From the NCBI RefSeq assembly GCF_000801105.2, contig NC_079514.1:15230293-15294292 (forward strand): 64,000 bases of DNA, read 5' to 3'. The first letter of the stretch is position 1. Every line of letters starts with the position of its first letter. This document shows, piece after piece, positions 21,323-31,919 of the stretch. The stretch is from Raphanus sativus. Its lineage: Eukaryota > Streptophyta > Magnoliopsida > Brassicales > Brassicaceae. The position numbers and the translations under genes were made by a program. The notes beneath the pieces were generated by a model, which was not told where the DNA came from, ran no database searches, and saw only the letters and a list, made by a program, of their open reading frames with translations.

Positions 21323-21778
21323 ATGGGGACGATGGAGATTCCGATCTTCTACGGTGAAGAACCGGAGGAGTGGGTTTCATGGATGGATGCGTTTATTGCT
21401 GATCAAAGTCTTTCAGAGTTTGAGACAAGGCAGTTTACGTATGGTTTCATTGACGGTGAAGCACACACATGGTACTGCGATGAGTTGTCGAAATCTGGGT
21501 TTGATAGCTGGGAAGATCTGAAAGCTAGACTGATCTGACGGTTCAGCACGAGACTGGTGGAAGCGAAGCAGCCTAGCTTGATGGACCATATCAAACAGAT
21601 GAGGATTCTTCTGGATGATCTTCAACGAAAGTGGAAAGAAGAAGATGAGGCGAAGAAACAACAGGAAGAAGAGATGAAGGCCGCTGGAGGATCGAAACTG
21701 ACCCTGAGGCTTGTGATTATCCTCGAATCTAATAGTAACCTGGCTCTGATACCAACTGATGTAGCGGAAGCTTTATAG
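21323..21778 (+). pseudogene. Retrotransposon gag fragment
   Basis: The open frame from the ATG at 21323 (MGTMEIPIFYGEEPEEWVSW, then DGEAHTWYCDELSKSGFDSW and EDLKARLI) fits the Retrotrans_gag domain, whose product packages element RNA in cytoplasmic particles. A TGA at 21536-21538 replaces one codon; the next codons, RFSTRLVEAKQPSLMDHIKQ, continue in the same frame to 21776 with a lysine/glutamate coiled-coil-like stretch. At 21741-21756 the plus strand reads GGCTCTGATACCAACT, the complement of a PBS. So the right end of this segment is a junction with a second element in opposite orientation. There is no zinc knuckle, protease or polymerase. Confidence 0.75.
21741..21756 (-). other. Second, minus-strand primer-binding site
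   Basis: On the minus strand this reads AGTTGGTATCAGAGCC, the tRNA-Met PBS. It faces the plus-strand PBS at 21298 across the gag fragment. Its LTR should lie to the right (from about 21757), but its left end and length could not be fixed. Confidence 0.65.
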
Positions 21779-22210
21779 AATAGAACTAGAGATCCGTTGA
21801 TTATGAGAATACCCGGATAACTAGGATAATCACAAAGGTGCTTGATTGATTAAAAGACTACGATCAAGAGATAAGTGCTTCAAATAGCTGATGATTTTTT
21901 TATCTAGGCTTAACTTTAGATTATTATCTTTAATGATTCTAGCCGTAACCCGGATAACTGAAAACAATTACTGAATAGAACTAGATCCGAAAACAATATC
22001 TGAATAGAACTAGTCTGTGCAAAAACTAGAGATAAGTGCTTCAATTATCTCATCATTGTGGAAAATCTTCCTCGAATCTTCAATAGCACTTATCCGTTGA
22101 GATCCGGATCTCAACGGATCCATCATATTTTCCGAGAAAAACTCTTCCTCGAATCTTCAATAGCATGTTTTGAAAAACTTTTTCATCTTGTGCAAAAACG
22201 GATTTATGAA
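21757..22210. other. LTR-like/unassigned sequence with palindrome and short duplication
   Basis: This may be the LTR of the minus-strand element. It holds repeated blocks: ATAAGTGCTTCAA-like (21870 and 22027), CTTCCTCGAATCTTCAATAG (22066 and 22145), and a perfect 24-bp palindrome at 22092-22115 with arms CCGTTGAGATCC. No coding signal was seen. Confidence 0.5.
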
Positions 22211-22398
22211 CCGGGGTTTCTAGCTCAGTTGGTAAAGGGTTCACAACTGTGAGTTCCGCCACCTGGGTTCGAATCTCGGCCACTGGAGAATTAACATTTC
22301 GGCATCGCCAGGGACAGAGGACCGACATGTGGCAACACGTGACTAGTCTGGACCACTTCTGTGGGGCTAGGATACCTCTGTATAATTCAAAAAAAAAA
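22211..22398 (+). mobile_element. tRNA-derived SINE
   Basis: RNA polymerase III boxes are present: box A TAGCTCAGTTGG (22221-22232) and box B GGTTCGAATC (22266-22275), 33 bases apart. They are followed by a tRNA-unrelated body and a 3' A-run at 22389-22398. The length of about 190 bp fits Brassicaceae S1/BoS-type SINEs. No clear target duplication was found. It depends on LINE reverse transcriptase in trans. A true tRNA is excluded because no acceptor stem closes. Confidence 0.85.
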
Positions 22399-23290
22399 TA
22401 ATAACCAATATGATTTGGACTAAAATTACAGTTTATTAAGACACTAATCTAATATTAATCAATAAGATTTAGACTAACACAATTGTATTATAAGTCTTCA
22501 TTAGTAAAATAGTTATAAATTATAAGATAGATAAACAAACAATTTTAAGAAAAAAAATTAAAAATAGAAGAAAGATTAACCGTGCAGATATATAAATGTT
22601 TTATATTTAGTCAAATAATTTAAATGAAACTGTATTAATCCAGAAACAATTATAGTTTCAATTTGTTTTTATTAATAGAATAGTATTTTGAATATGTATG
22701 CAAAAATTCAATAAATTAAAAATGACAATGTGTTCTTTTTTATAAATTTAGGTGCAATAAAAAATACAATGTTTTTGTTTTATATTTACTGACAATCTAA
22801 CTATTACGCCCAAGAAAGGAAAAATTCATTGTAAATGTCCATGTCCATATCGAATTTATAAGCCCATATCGAAAATACAATGTTTTTGTTTTATAGGTTT
22901 CGACATTGTGCTTTTTGGGTGCTTTTTGTGAATGTTTTGTTAATGTCCAGTGATGAAAACGAAGGCAAGTATTTTTGGACACATTTTAGTGGGAAGAAAT
23001 GAATATTCCTTAACCTATTAAATTAGATATAATAAATACAAAATCTCATGACATCGAGATTTTAGGTATAGTAGAATAAACTTGGAAAATGGAGTTTTCC
23101 ATATTCATGATTTTCAAATCTGGAAATTTGATTGTAACCCGAGAATTTAGGCATAGTAGACTCAACTTGGTGAAGGGGCTTTCCCATTATCGATTGTGTT
23201 GTTCGGCTGGACACATGTCGACTCTTCGTTAACCGACTTTCCTAGCTGGATCCTATGTGTCCTGATGAGGATAGAAAGAACATTTTATAT
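22399..23290 (-). repeat. Helitron-like segment, inverted copy of 43900-44900
   Basis: The sequence matches the complement of 43900-44900 in several ordered blocks, for example ATTACGCCCAAGAAAGGAAA at 22803 and its complement at 44372, the GTCCATGTCCAT block, and ATTAACCGTGCAGATATATA near 22577 versus the complement near 44620. The plus-strand copy ends in a Helitron 3' hairpin at 45163, so this is a minus-strand relic of the same family with its 3' end lost near the SINE. Confidence 0.55.
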
Positions 23291-24026
23291 ATAATTAAAT
23301 CTATTAGATCTATTTAAAATGTTTAATTCATTTTTAGATTAAAAATAAACCAATTTTTATATTTTTATCATGTCAAATTTGTCTATTATTTTATAAATCA
23401 AATAACAAATCAAAAATAAAATTATGTTTTTAAAGTTTGCTCTAATTTTATTTATAACAATATGTCACTTCGATTATTTTTAACATAAACATTTAACTAA
23501 TAGCTGTAGCCTTTATATAAATCTAATTATAATTTCAAAATTGTCTATTATATTTTTGTTTTTTTTTGTTAAATCTCTTATATTAAATTTTCAATAAGTG
23601 AATAGAAACATAAATCTAAATTTTAAGATAATTTTAACATTTTTTATTATATATTTGGAGTTTTTATTTGTTTTTTAATTTTACATAATTGAATTTTTGA
23701 AAACTTAATTTGTTTTTTTTATTTCTTTGTCAGTTAAAAATTTATGTGGATTTAAAACATTTCTGTTAAATATCAAGTTAAATATTTGATGAAGGATTTT
23801 GTCTTTAACTTATTATATTTTCATTTTATTTTGAGAGAAATTATGTGTTCATATAGAATTTAAAAATATCTTAATTTGATATTTTAAAATATAAAAATAT
23901 CAGAAAACTATTTAAATAGTTTCAATTTTGAAATCATATGTACTTTAAATTCATATTTTATTTTTATTTGAAATTCTTTTTTTAAGATTAATATTTGTTA
24001 ATTAATTTACAGTTATCTTTCAAACA
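23291..24026. other. AT-rich intergenic sequence
   Basis: No genes, tandem arrays or termini could be supported. Confidence 0.45.
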
Positions 24027-24678
24027 TCTTATATGTTAAAAGAGAAGTCAACATTTCACTTTATGTGTGGTTTTCTTAAATTTGGATCAACTTTATAAAG
24101 TTTATTAAATTTTGCATATGTTATGATATCTTTTTATATCTTATTTTTATTAGAAATATAAATAAATATTTGAAAGAAGATTCTAACAAAATCTTTTTGA
24201 AATCACTTAAAATCTTCTTAAAAAATATTTCGAAAATTAGTTATTTGAAATTATAATTATCATCAAATATAATTAAAAATCTAATTCATTTTTAATCTAT
24301 AAACAAAAATTAAAAATTCTGTAAAATACTTTTATCAGTATCCAAAATTTTGTTTTCTCTATTATGTATGTCCAACTTAATTTAATTTTCCCATATATTT
24401 CAAATTTATAAATAAAAAAATTAAATTAAAAAATAATAATTTATAAATCACACAAACATTATTATAAAATTAGATAATATATAACATCTAATTTTATTAT
24501 ATAATTTACAACATTTTAATATTTAAGTTATTGTTTAAAATGAAAAATAATTTTTTTATCATACTTTATTTATTTTATAATCATAATTTATATAACTAAC
24601 ATAATTATTATATTGAACTAAATATGATAAAAATAAATTAAAATGATATATTAATATTTTTTTTCACAAATAGAAATA
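24027..24678 (+). mobile_element. Helitron 5' fragment
   Basis: It begins TCTTATATGTTAAAAGAGAA, preceded by A, resembling the 5' end of the complete Helitron that starts at 24679. No 3' terminus occurs before 24679. It is therefore a truncated relative, or an older element into which the next Helitron inserted. Confidence 0.5.
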
Positions 24679-25654
24679 TCTATTATATTAAAAGAGAAGT
24701 CATGACTTATTTCATGTGTGATTTTTTAATATGGAACATTCCATAAAAATTACTTAAATGAATTTTTGTATACATATTTGAAATATTTTAATCTAATCTA
24801 TTAATTTAGGGATTATCTACTATTTGAAGTTCTCATTTAAATTTTGGACTCTTTCATAGTTATTGCTAGAATATATCATGTCTCCTATACAATGCAACCT
24901 ACCAACTTAAATTAAATCAAATCTTAACCAATATAGATTAGTTAAACCTAACCAATAACACTTTTATAATATTTTGGTTAATCTCTTAATATAATTAGAT
25001 CATATAAAACTGAACCACTCTTAAATCAATGAGTTCCATATCATTCCAAACATAAGAGAAAAAATATTTGACTCATTTACAACGTAAGCATACAAAGACC
25101 GTGTATGCTTATGCTCATTGATCTTCCAAAAACCAAATAATTGTGGCATAGACCAACATAGGCTCATGTTCGTATCACTAACTTTACTTCCATATATTTA
25201 CTCTTTACCTACATCATATCACAACATACACAGTTATGCAAGAATATGATTTTTTTTGTTCAAACAACCAAATAATGGTGGCATATGGTCAGTAGATTTT
25301 TTAAATATGTTTTTTTATATATTACATTTTACGAGACTATGTGTATAATTTTTTTTTTTGAAAAAGGGCATAACTATGTGTATAAGTTAAAAGGTAAAAA
25401 GTATGACAAGGCAAATTATTATACTAAAAATGAAAGAAGATTAAATACAAACTAATAACAAGTACAACACAAATTATAATACTATTAAATTCTATATATA
25501 TTTAATAAAATATTATATATATGTCTAATATGTATAAATATATAAATGTTACACAAATATATATAATATTATATACACATATTATATATACCGTATATTA
25601 TTAATTGAAATTTGACAAATCAATTTCCGCCCTTTAGGGCGGGTCCTAATCTAG
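24679..25654 (+). mobile_element. Complete non-autonomous Helitron (976 bp)
   Basis: The 5' end TCTATTATATTAAAAGAGAA is preceded by A (24678). The 3' end is the hairpin CCGCCCTTTAGGGCGGG followed by TCCTAATCTAG and then host T (25655). A/T flanks, a TC start, a subterminal hairpin and a CTRR end are the full set of Helitron hallmarks. It is non-coding. Confidence 0.85.
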
Positions 25655-26569
25655 TTATTCTATTAAAAGAAAAGTCATGACTTATTTCATGTATGATTTT
25701 ACAATATGGACCATTCCATAAAAATTACTTAAATGAATTTTTGTATACATATTTGAAATATTTTAATTATTCTAGAAAAATAAATAAATATTCCTATATT
25801 TTCTCTGAACATCTTAACAAAATCTTTTCATATCTTCTTTTTACAATATAATTAAAGTGAACATTTTTTTTTCAGTGTGTTTATTATCAAATGTAGTTGT
25901 AGGTTCAAGTGTTAATTATATAATGTGATTGTATGATATATGAAGAATTGCAAATAAAAGGTTTAATAATGAAAAATTCATTGTAAATAATCCAAGATTT
26001 TCGGGGTAGAAAATTATAAACCACCAATAGACTATATAAGAAACCTCAAAAAATTTAGATAATAAAGAGAAAATTTAGGTTTAAAAGGACAAAAATAAAC
26101 ACAATGCATTACAATTTCCGGTTTAATAATTTAAAGGAAGTGGACGTTTTATAAATTATACTTAATATATGTTATTCAGACAAAGATTTAATTCATACAA
26201 ATAATTCTGTTAACATATATTTATGACCAAAACCTAAAATACAAGAACAAATTTAAAAAAAATATATCTCATTTAATGTTAAATTGAACATATTTTTCAT
26301 AAATATCATATAATGTAAGGTTTTATGGAGTGTTCATGTTTTAATAAAAAAGATATCACTAATACTTTGAAATAATAAATTAAATTATTGCATGCAAACT
26401 ATTAAATTGTTGTGTTTGAAAATATTGTATTAAACTACTAGTGATATGGTAAATATTAAAATTATATACCACTAATCATGTAGATCAAATTAAATATTAT
26501 ATGTATAAAATGAAAATAATCACCCGCACAATCGAGTTAAGTTTATTTAGTAAAAAATATGTTGACATT

Positions 26570-27700
26570 CAATGATTTATAGAGTTAACTTATATACAAT
26601 ATATTCTATTTGTGGATATTTCAATAGCATATAACATAAATTTTTAAAAATGCATCAACTTGTATATAGTATATGTTATTTGTTATTTACAGTATAATAA
26701 AACCTAAACTTTAAAATCACGTGTTTTAAATTTACATATTTGTAAGTTTTCCAAGTTTTATTTAAGATTATCCTTATTGGTTATATTTATTTCAAAATAA
26801 TATGTGAACATTCTCAATTATTTATAACATCAACTTATATATAATAAATGTTATTTGTGAATAATTTCAATTGCATATAACCTAAAATGTGAAATCACAT
26901 GTTTTAAATCTATATAGTTATAACTGTTTTAAAATCTTGAATTTTTTATTTTTATGTTAAATTTTAATAATATTATAAATATCAATTTAATTTATATAAC
27001 TATTTATTTTTGTTAACCTACCATATCTGATATTGATTTCTATTTCATTTTTCAAATCTTTCAATATTTATTTAAAAATTATATTTGTTAGTTATTTTTA
27101 TGTTAATTTACAAAAATATAGTTTAACATTAAGTAACTTATATATAATGTTTTTAATTTTTTAAGTTTAACTTTTCATATTGATTTATATTTTATTTTAA
27201 AATGAACATTTTTTGGTAATATTAACATTAATTAGAAATAAGAAATTGAATAAAATGATTGGCATATTTTTGGTGATTAAAAATAATACGTGGACATTTT
27301 CAGTAATTTATAACATCAACTTATATATATTATTTCTTATTTGTGAATATTTTAAATAGCATATAATACAAAAATTGAAATTACCTGTTTTAATTTTTTA
27401 TCATTATAATTGTCGAAAATTTACATTTTTTAATTTTCGAAAATTTATTATATATTCAGTTAATTTTTAGTTTTGTTAGCTTTCATTATTTGATATTGAT
27501 TTCTATTTTATTTTGAAACAAACAAATTTTTGGAATATTAACATTTTTTAAAATATTAAACTAAAATAATGATTTCTCATATTATATTGTTTTAAATCCT
27601 ATGTGTCTTCAATCATATTATTGAATATTTTCAATAGCATATAACCTAAACTTTAAAATCATGCATTCTAAATTTATATAGTTTTAATTGTTTAGATATG
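26570..27700. repeat. Diverged repeats of an AACTTATATA...CATATAACC block
   Basis: A block of about 60-100 bp (GTTATTTGTGAATATTTTCA, then ATAGCATATAACCTAAA and a TGAAATCAC-like tail) recurs at about 26582, 26831, 27311 and 27618 with heavy divergence. It is an old, irregular repeat within the Helitron-like block. Confidence 0.6.
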
Positions 27701-28218
27701 TATTTTTAACTTAATTATTATATTTTAAAGATATTTTATGTTAATTTCAAAAATATATTATATATTAAATTAAATTATATATAATTCTTTGACTTTTGTA
27801 AGTTTACCATATTTAACTTGATTTCACCACATAAATATGTCAATATTACGATAGATGTTTAATATAATATTTATATTTCTTATATTGTATATTTAATATT
27901 TAGTTTTTATTATATTGTATATTTAACTTTTATTTGTTTTTATTTCTTTTTAGTAATAACGCCATGTGTCATCTTTTGAAAAAAAAAACTCTGATGATGT
28001 GCACGCTCCATGGAGCTTCGAAAGCCTCCATGTTAGTTATTTTTATGTTAATTTACAAAAAAAAATAGTTTAACATTAAGTAACTTGTACATAATGTTTT
28101 TACCTTTTTAACTTTAACTTTTCATATTAATTTATATTTTATTTTAAAATGAACATTTTTTGGTATTATTAACATTAATTAGAAATAACAAATTGAAAAA
28201 ATGATTGGCATATGAGGT
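27085..28218. repeat. Direct repeat of about 188 bp
   Basis: 27085-27273 and 28031-28218 share long near-identical stretches (TGTTAGTTATTTTTATGTTA at each start, ATGATTGGCATAT at each end), differing mainly by small indels. They are spaced about 946 bp apart. Between them sits an unusual GC-richer patch at 27960-28030 with a CTCCATGGAG palindrome. Confidence 0.8.
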
Positions 28219-28244
28219 ACTATTCTCAATTTACAGATTGATGT

Positions 28245-28305
28245 CTCAGGTTATATGATTTAGATAACCTCGGGTTATATGATTTAGATAACCCTCGGTT
28301 GTGGT
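28245..28305. repeat. Short tandem duplication
   Basis: GGTTATATGATTTAGATAAC occurs twice in direct succession, with CCTCGGGT/CCCTCGGT joins. Confidence 0.8.
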
Positions 28306-30108
28306 TTTCTCAAAAAATATTTGTTCTATGAATTGATTTGGTTTGTAATTCTCATGAGCTGGTTTAAAAACCAACATTATGTTTGTTTTTTTGGTATTTT
28401 TTACTCAATTCATTTTTATTATAAAATAGTTTGGGATACTTAAAAGATACCCGTTTAAACAATCAGTTTCAATCAAAGACCATGGTTACCGATTTCATTT
28501 TACTTAATTCTGTTGCAGTTTGATAAAACAATCTTTTTAACCTTTCCCACTCAATAATTTAGCTAAAATAATTGCTTTCTTCGGCCAGCCTGATAAAACA
28601 ACATTGGTACTCTATCAAACCAAAATTATATAGCCGTAAATTTAGTTAGCAGAAAAATATATTATTGTTCGATATAGAAAATATTAAGAACCGCTTTCTA
28701 CACTTTATACTGCCTTTAAAGACGGATGCCAGAGAAATTGGAACTAAATGATTCTGAAAACATAACTAAGCTTTAAATGAGTTGTAAATTTTAACAATTG
28801 TTTTTATGAAATAAATAAATAAAATATAAGTATTTAAAGCATAAACGAAGTTTAATTAAATTAAATTTTATATTTCTTACCCTCCGTTGATTCTAATACC
28901 AAAATATCAAAAAAACAATGTTTTAATCATTTGTTCAAATTTGATGGATAACACAATGAATAAATAAATAAATAATTCTAAATTGGCATATTAATTATAT
29001 TTTAATATTCAGTTCTAATAATATATATATATGTATATATATTTAAATCTAATTATAATTATATTTGCTTTCTCATGCTCTTATTGATAAAAAGAGCAGA
29101 AACTCTTATTTGATAAACATAATATATAAAATATCTATGCTTCTTTTTTTGGCTAAAGAGGAAGAATAAGAGATTGATACTCAACTTTCTGCTCCACAAG
29201 ATCCAAAAATATCCTTCATGATTCATGGTTTAACAAGGTTTCTCTATTATGTTCGATTAGATCAATTTAATTTATAATGTTCAATGTTTAAATTTAGAAA
29301 AGTGTTAAAAGTATTATAACACTATAAAATTTTACAACTCCGAATCAAATCAGCAATAATACTGAATATGCCCATATATAGTTTTTAGTTCTATAACTAA
29401 AATTTGATATAGACATCACTGATTGTTTAGTATAATCACACTCACAACTAAATGAAAATAAAAGAAAATTTACACACAAATTATATCACGGATAAAAACT
29501 AATACACCACATATCGCTGTAGCGCGGACCGGCCATATGTAAGCAAAACTCTCTACATCCAATTTCTTCCTTTGTAACATTCGAGATCTCCTATCAAAAT
29601 CACTTAGATGGTGCAAGTATTCAAGGCATAAAGTTGTAAGAAAAAAATCCGGTGAATATACACATTTTCTAGAATTTTGATTTAAGAAGATAGGCTAAAA
29701 ACGTTCATACAAACCTCACTCAACAAGTTCTTGTATTTAATCGTATCTCTATTAGCCAGTCCGTATATGTTTCCAAATAGTACTTAAACTATTCGTCTAT
29801 ACAAGAAATATACACACATTGCATTTCTCAATAAATAATATTTTCTCACATACATTATAGAATTCCTAATGGTAACTAAATATGTGACTCTCAAAAGTGT
29901 TGCGACTGTTCTAATAATACATTCTTCATTTTAAACAAATTGAAACATCATCAAATGACTAATACAAAATCACCACACCATTATAAAACTACTACAAATA
30001 GAATTATCTTATATCATAAGTACTATTTTGGGTCAAAACTCTAAGTGTTAAACTTAAAATTACTTTTTAAACAAGAAGATAAACACTGTTCAACATAATA
30101 AAATAGTT
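28306..30108. other. AT-rich sequence, no gene seen
   Basis: It contains (TA)n-like runs near 29023-29043 and poly-A/T stretches. No coding signal or element terminus could be supported. Confidence 0.4.
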
Positions 30109-31009
30109 TTATTATAAGGACAAGACTTGGGTTCACCCCCTATGGTGAACCTTTAAATTCACCACTTTCTTGATAACCTATCAAAGTGCCAACTAGATTA
30201 ATAATTAAAAAATATTAAATAACTTTTTCAAAAACCAAAATAATTAGAAAAATAAATAGTGTCAATTTTAATAATGCTAATGTCATCCATAAACTCAAAC
30301 TCTATACCTTAAATCCAAATTCTAAACCCTAAATTCTAAATTATAAACCCAAACTCTATACTCTAAACTCAAATCTTAAACCCTAAATCCAAACCATAAA
30401 TCATAAACTCAAAAACCTGAACTCTAAACCCAAATCTATACCTTAAACCCAAATCCTAGACTCTAAACCCAAAGCGTAAATATAAAACCCAAACCCTATA
30501 TCCTAAATATTTGGATTAATATTGATGTTGTTCTTTTAAAATTTAAGGTTAAAAATTAAAGTTTTGATTTAGAATTCATGGTTTGGGTTACGGTCTAGGG
30601 TTTGGGTTTAGGGTCTACGGTTTGGGTTTAGGGTTTATGGTTTGGGTTTAGAGTCTAGGTTTTGGGTTTAGGGTTTAGGGTCTAGGGTTTCAGTTTAGGG
30701 TATAGTTTTGGGTTTAAAGGTTAGATTTTTTTGTTTATGATTTATGGTTTGGGTTTAGGGTTTAAAATTTGGGTTTAGGGCATAGAATTTGGATTTATAA
30801 TTTAAAATTTAAGGTTTAAAATTTGGATTTAGGATATAGAGTTTGAGTTTATGGATTAAATAGTGACATTTACATTATTAAATATGACATTATTTATTTT
30901 TTAAATTATTTAATTATTAATCTAGTTGGCACTTTAATTGGTTATTAGGAAGATGGTGAATTTAAAAGTTCACCATAGGAGGTGAACCCAAGTCTTGTAC
31001 TTATTATAA
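30109..31009. mobile_element. Second foldback MULE-type MITE, sister of 17253-18085
   Basis: The element spans 30118-31000 with ends GGACAAGACTTGGGTTCACC and the complement of GTACAAGACTTGGGTTCACC. A perfect 9-bp target duplication TTATTATAA flanks it at 30109-30117 and 31001-31009. Inside, CCCTAAA/CCCAAA-type words (30290-30510) face GGGTTTAGGG-type words (30560-30850) as long inverted arms. It is inserted about 10 bp upstream of the 3' hairpin of a Helitron (31011-31039). It is non-coding. Confidence 0.92.
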
Positions 31010-31039
31010 CGTTCCGTCTTACGGGCGAGGAAACTCTAG

Positions 31040-31919
31040 TTATATTATAGACTAGGGGTAGGACTCCGCGTAAGCTAGGAATTGTTGACAATTAAAAGTG
31101 TTGTAATACTTTAAAAAAAAGAGATGTTATAAGAGGTGTTATGGAGTAATTTTCTTGTTAAGTCGTATTGGTTTATATTAAATCGCAAGCATGAGGTTTT
31201 TTAACAACTTAAAAGTTGAGTGTCATGTTGAGTACATTTTCGTTACCAATTGAGTGTGATAACAATCTAAGCATATTAATCTAAGTCAATTCCTTTGAAG
31301 ATTGACTATTATTTTTGTGTATGCGTTAAATTATGATTTCTGTTTCGACTATCTGTCATTTAAATTTTGATTGACTACTATTTTTGTGTATGCGTTAAAA
31401 TTATGATTTTTTTTGTTTCATTTCTTGTGTCTATCACTTCTCTTTATCTATTTTTATTGTTTGATTGTTTATGTTTAAAATTATTTCATTTTTTAAAATT
31501 CACACTACAAAAAATATTGGTATTAATAACACACCGTAAACGCTTTCATAAGGCTTTTATAATGTTTCCATAAACAATATGACAACCGAAACTAAATAGA
31601 TCTTCCATATCGTTCGTTATATGCTAAAATAAGTAGAGATTTTAAAGTTTATCGGTGAGCTATAAATTAATAATTTATAATATTTAGATCGTTCTAAGAT
31701 ATTCATTTTCATGTCTTTTTAAAATGTTGTAAAATATTTTATAATAACATAAATATAAAACTGCCCTTTTTCAAAAAACATAAATATAATGCTATAATTA
31801 AAGATAAAATATTTAAAATTAATTAAACCAATTTAGTTGACTGCAGAAGAACTTGTATAATACAACAGCTTCGGACTTCATTTTATCGAAGCTCTAGATT
31901 AAACATGTTAAGGTTAGAA
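31040..31919. other. AT-rich intergenic sequence
   Basis: Contains a short duplication (TTGACTATTATTTTTGTGTA-like at about 31303 and 31371). Otherwise nothing was seen downstream of the RPA70 fragment. Confidence 0.45.

Larger units (their letters stand above)
25659..31039 (+). mobile_element. Helitron-derived block, 5' end at 25659 and 3' end at 31039
   Basis: The 5' end TCTATTAAAAGAAAAGTCAT repeats the start of the previous Helitron only 5 bases after its 3' end, and homology continues for about 100 bp. The next 3' Helitron terminus on this strand is at 31011-31039 (CCGTCTTACGGGCG then AGGAAACTCTAG, then T). Whether both ends belong to one 5.4-kb element is inference. The interior is A/T-rich with diverged repeats and a MULE at 30118-31000. 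No Rep/helicase frame was found. Confidence 0.45.

Noticed and set aside
22211..22290. Possible tRNA gene on the plus strand
   Set aside because: Boxes A and B are good, but there is no acceptor-stem pairing and a long tRNA-unrelated body with an A-tail follows; it is a SINE.
29505..29545. Helitron 3' hairpin at the GC-rich patch GTAGCGCGGACCGGCC
   Set aside because: No CTRR end follows, and the stem is not a simple hairpin.
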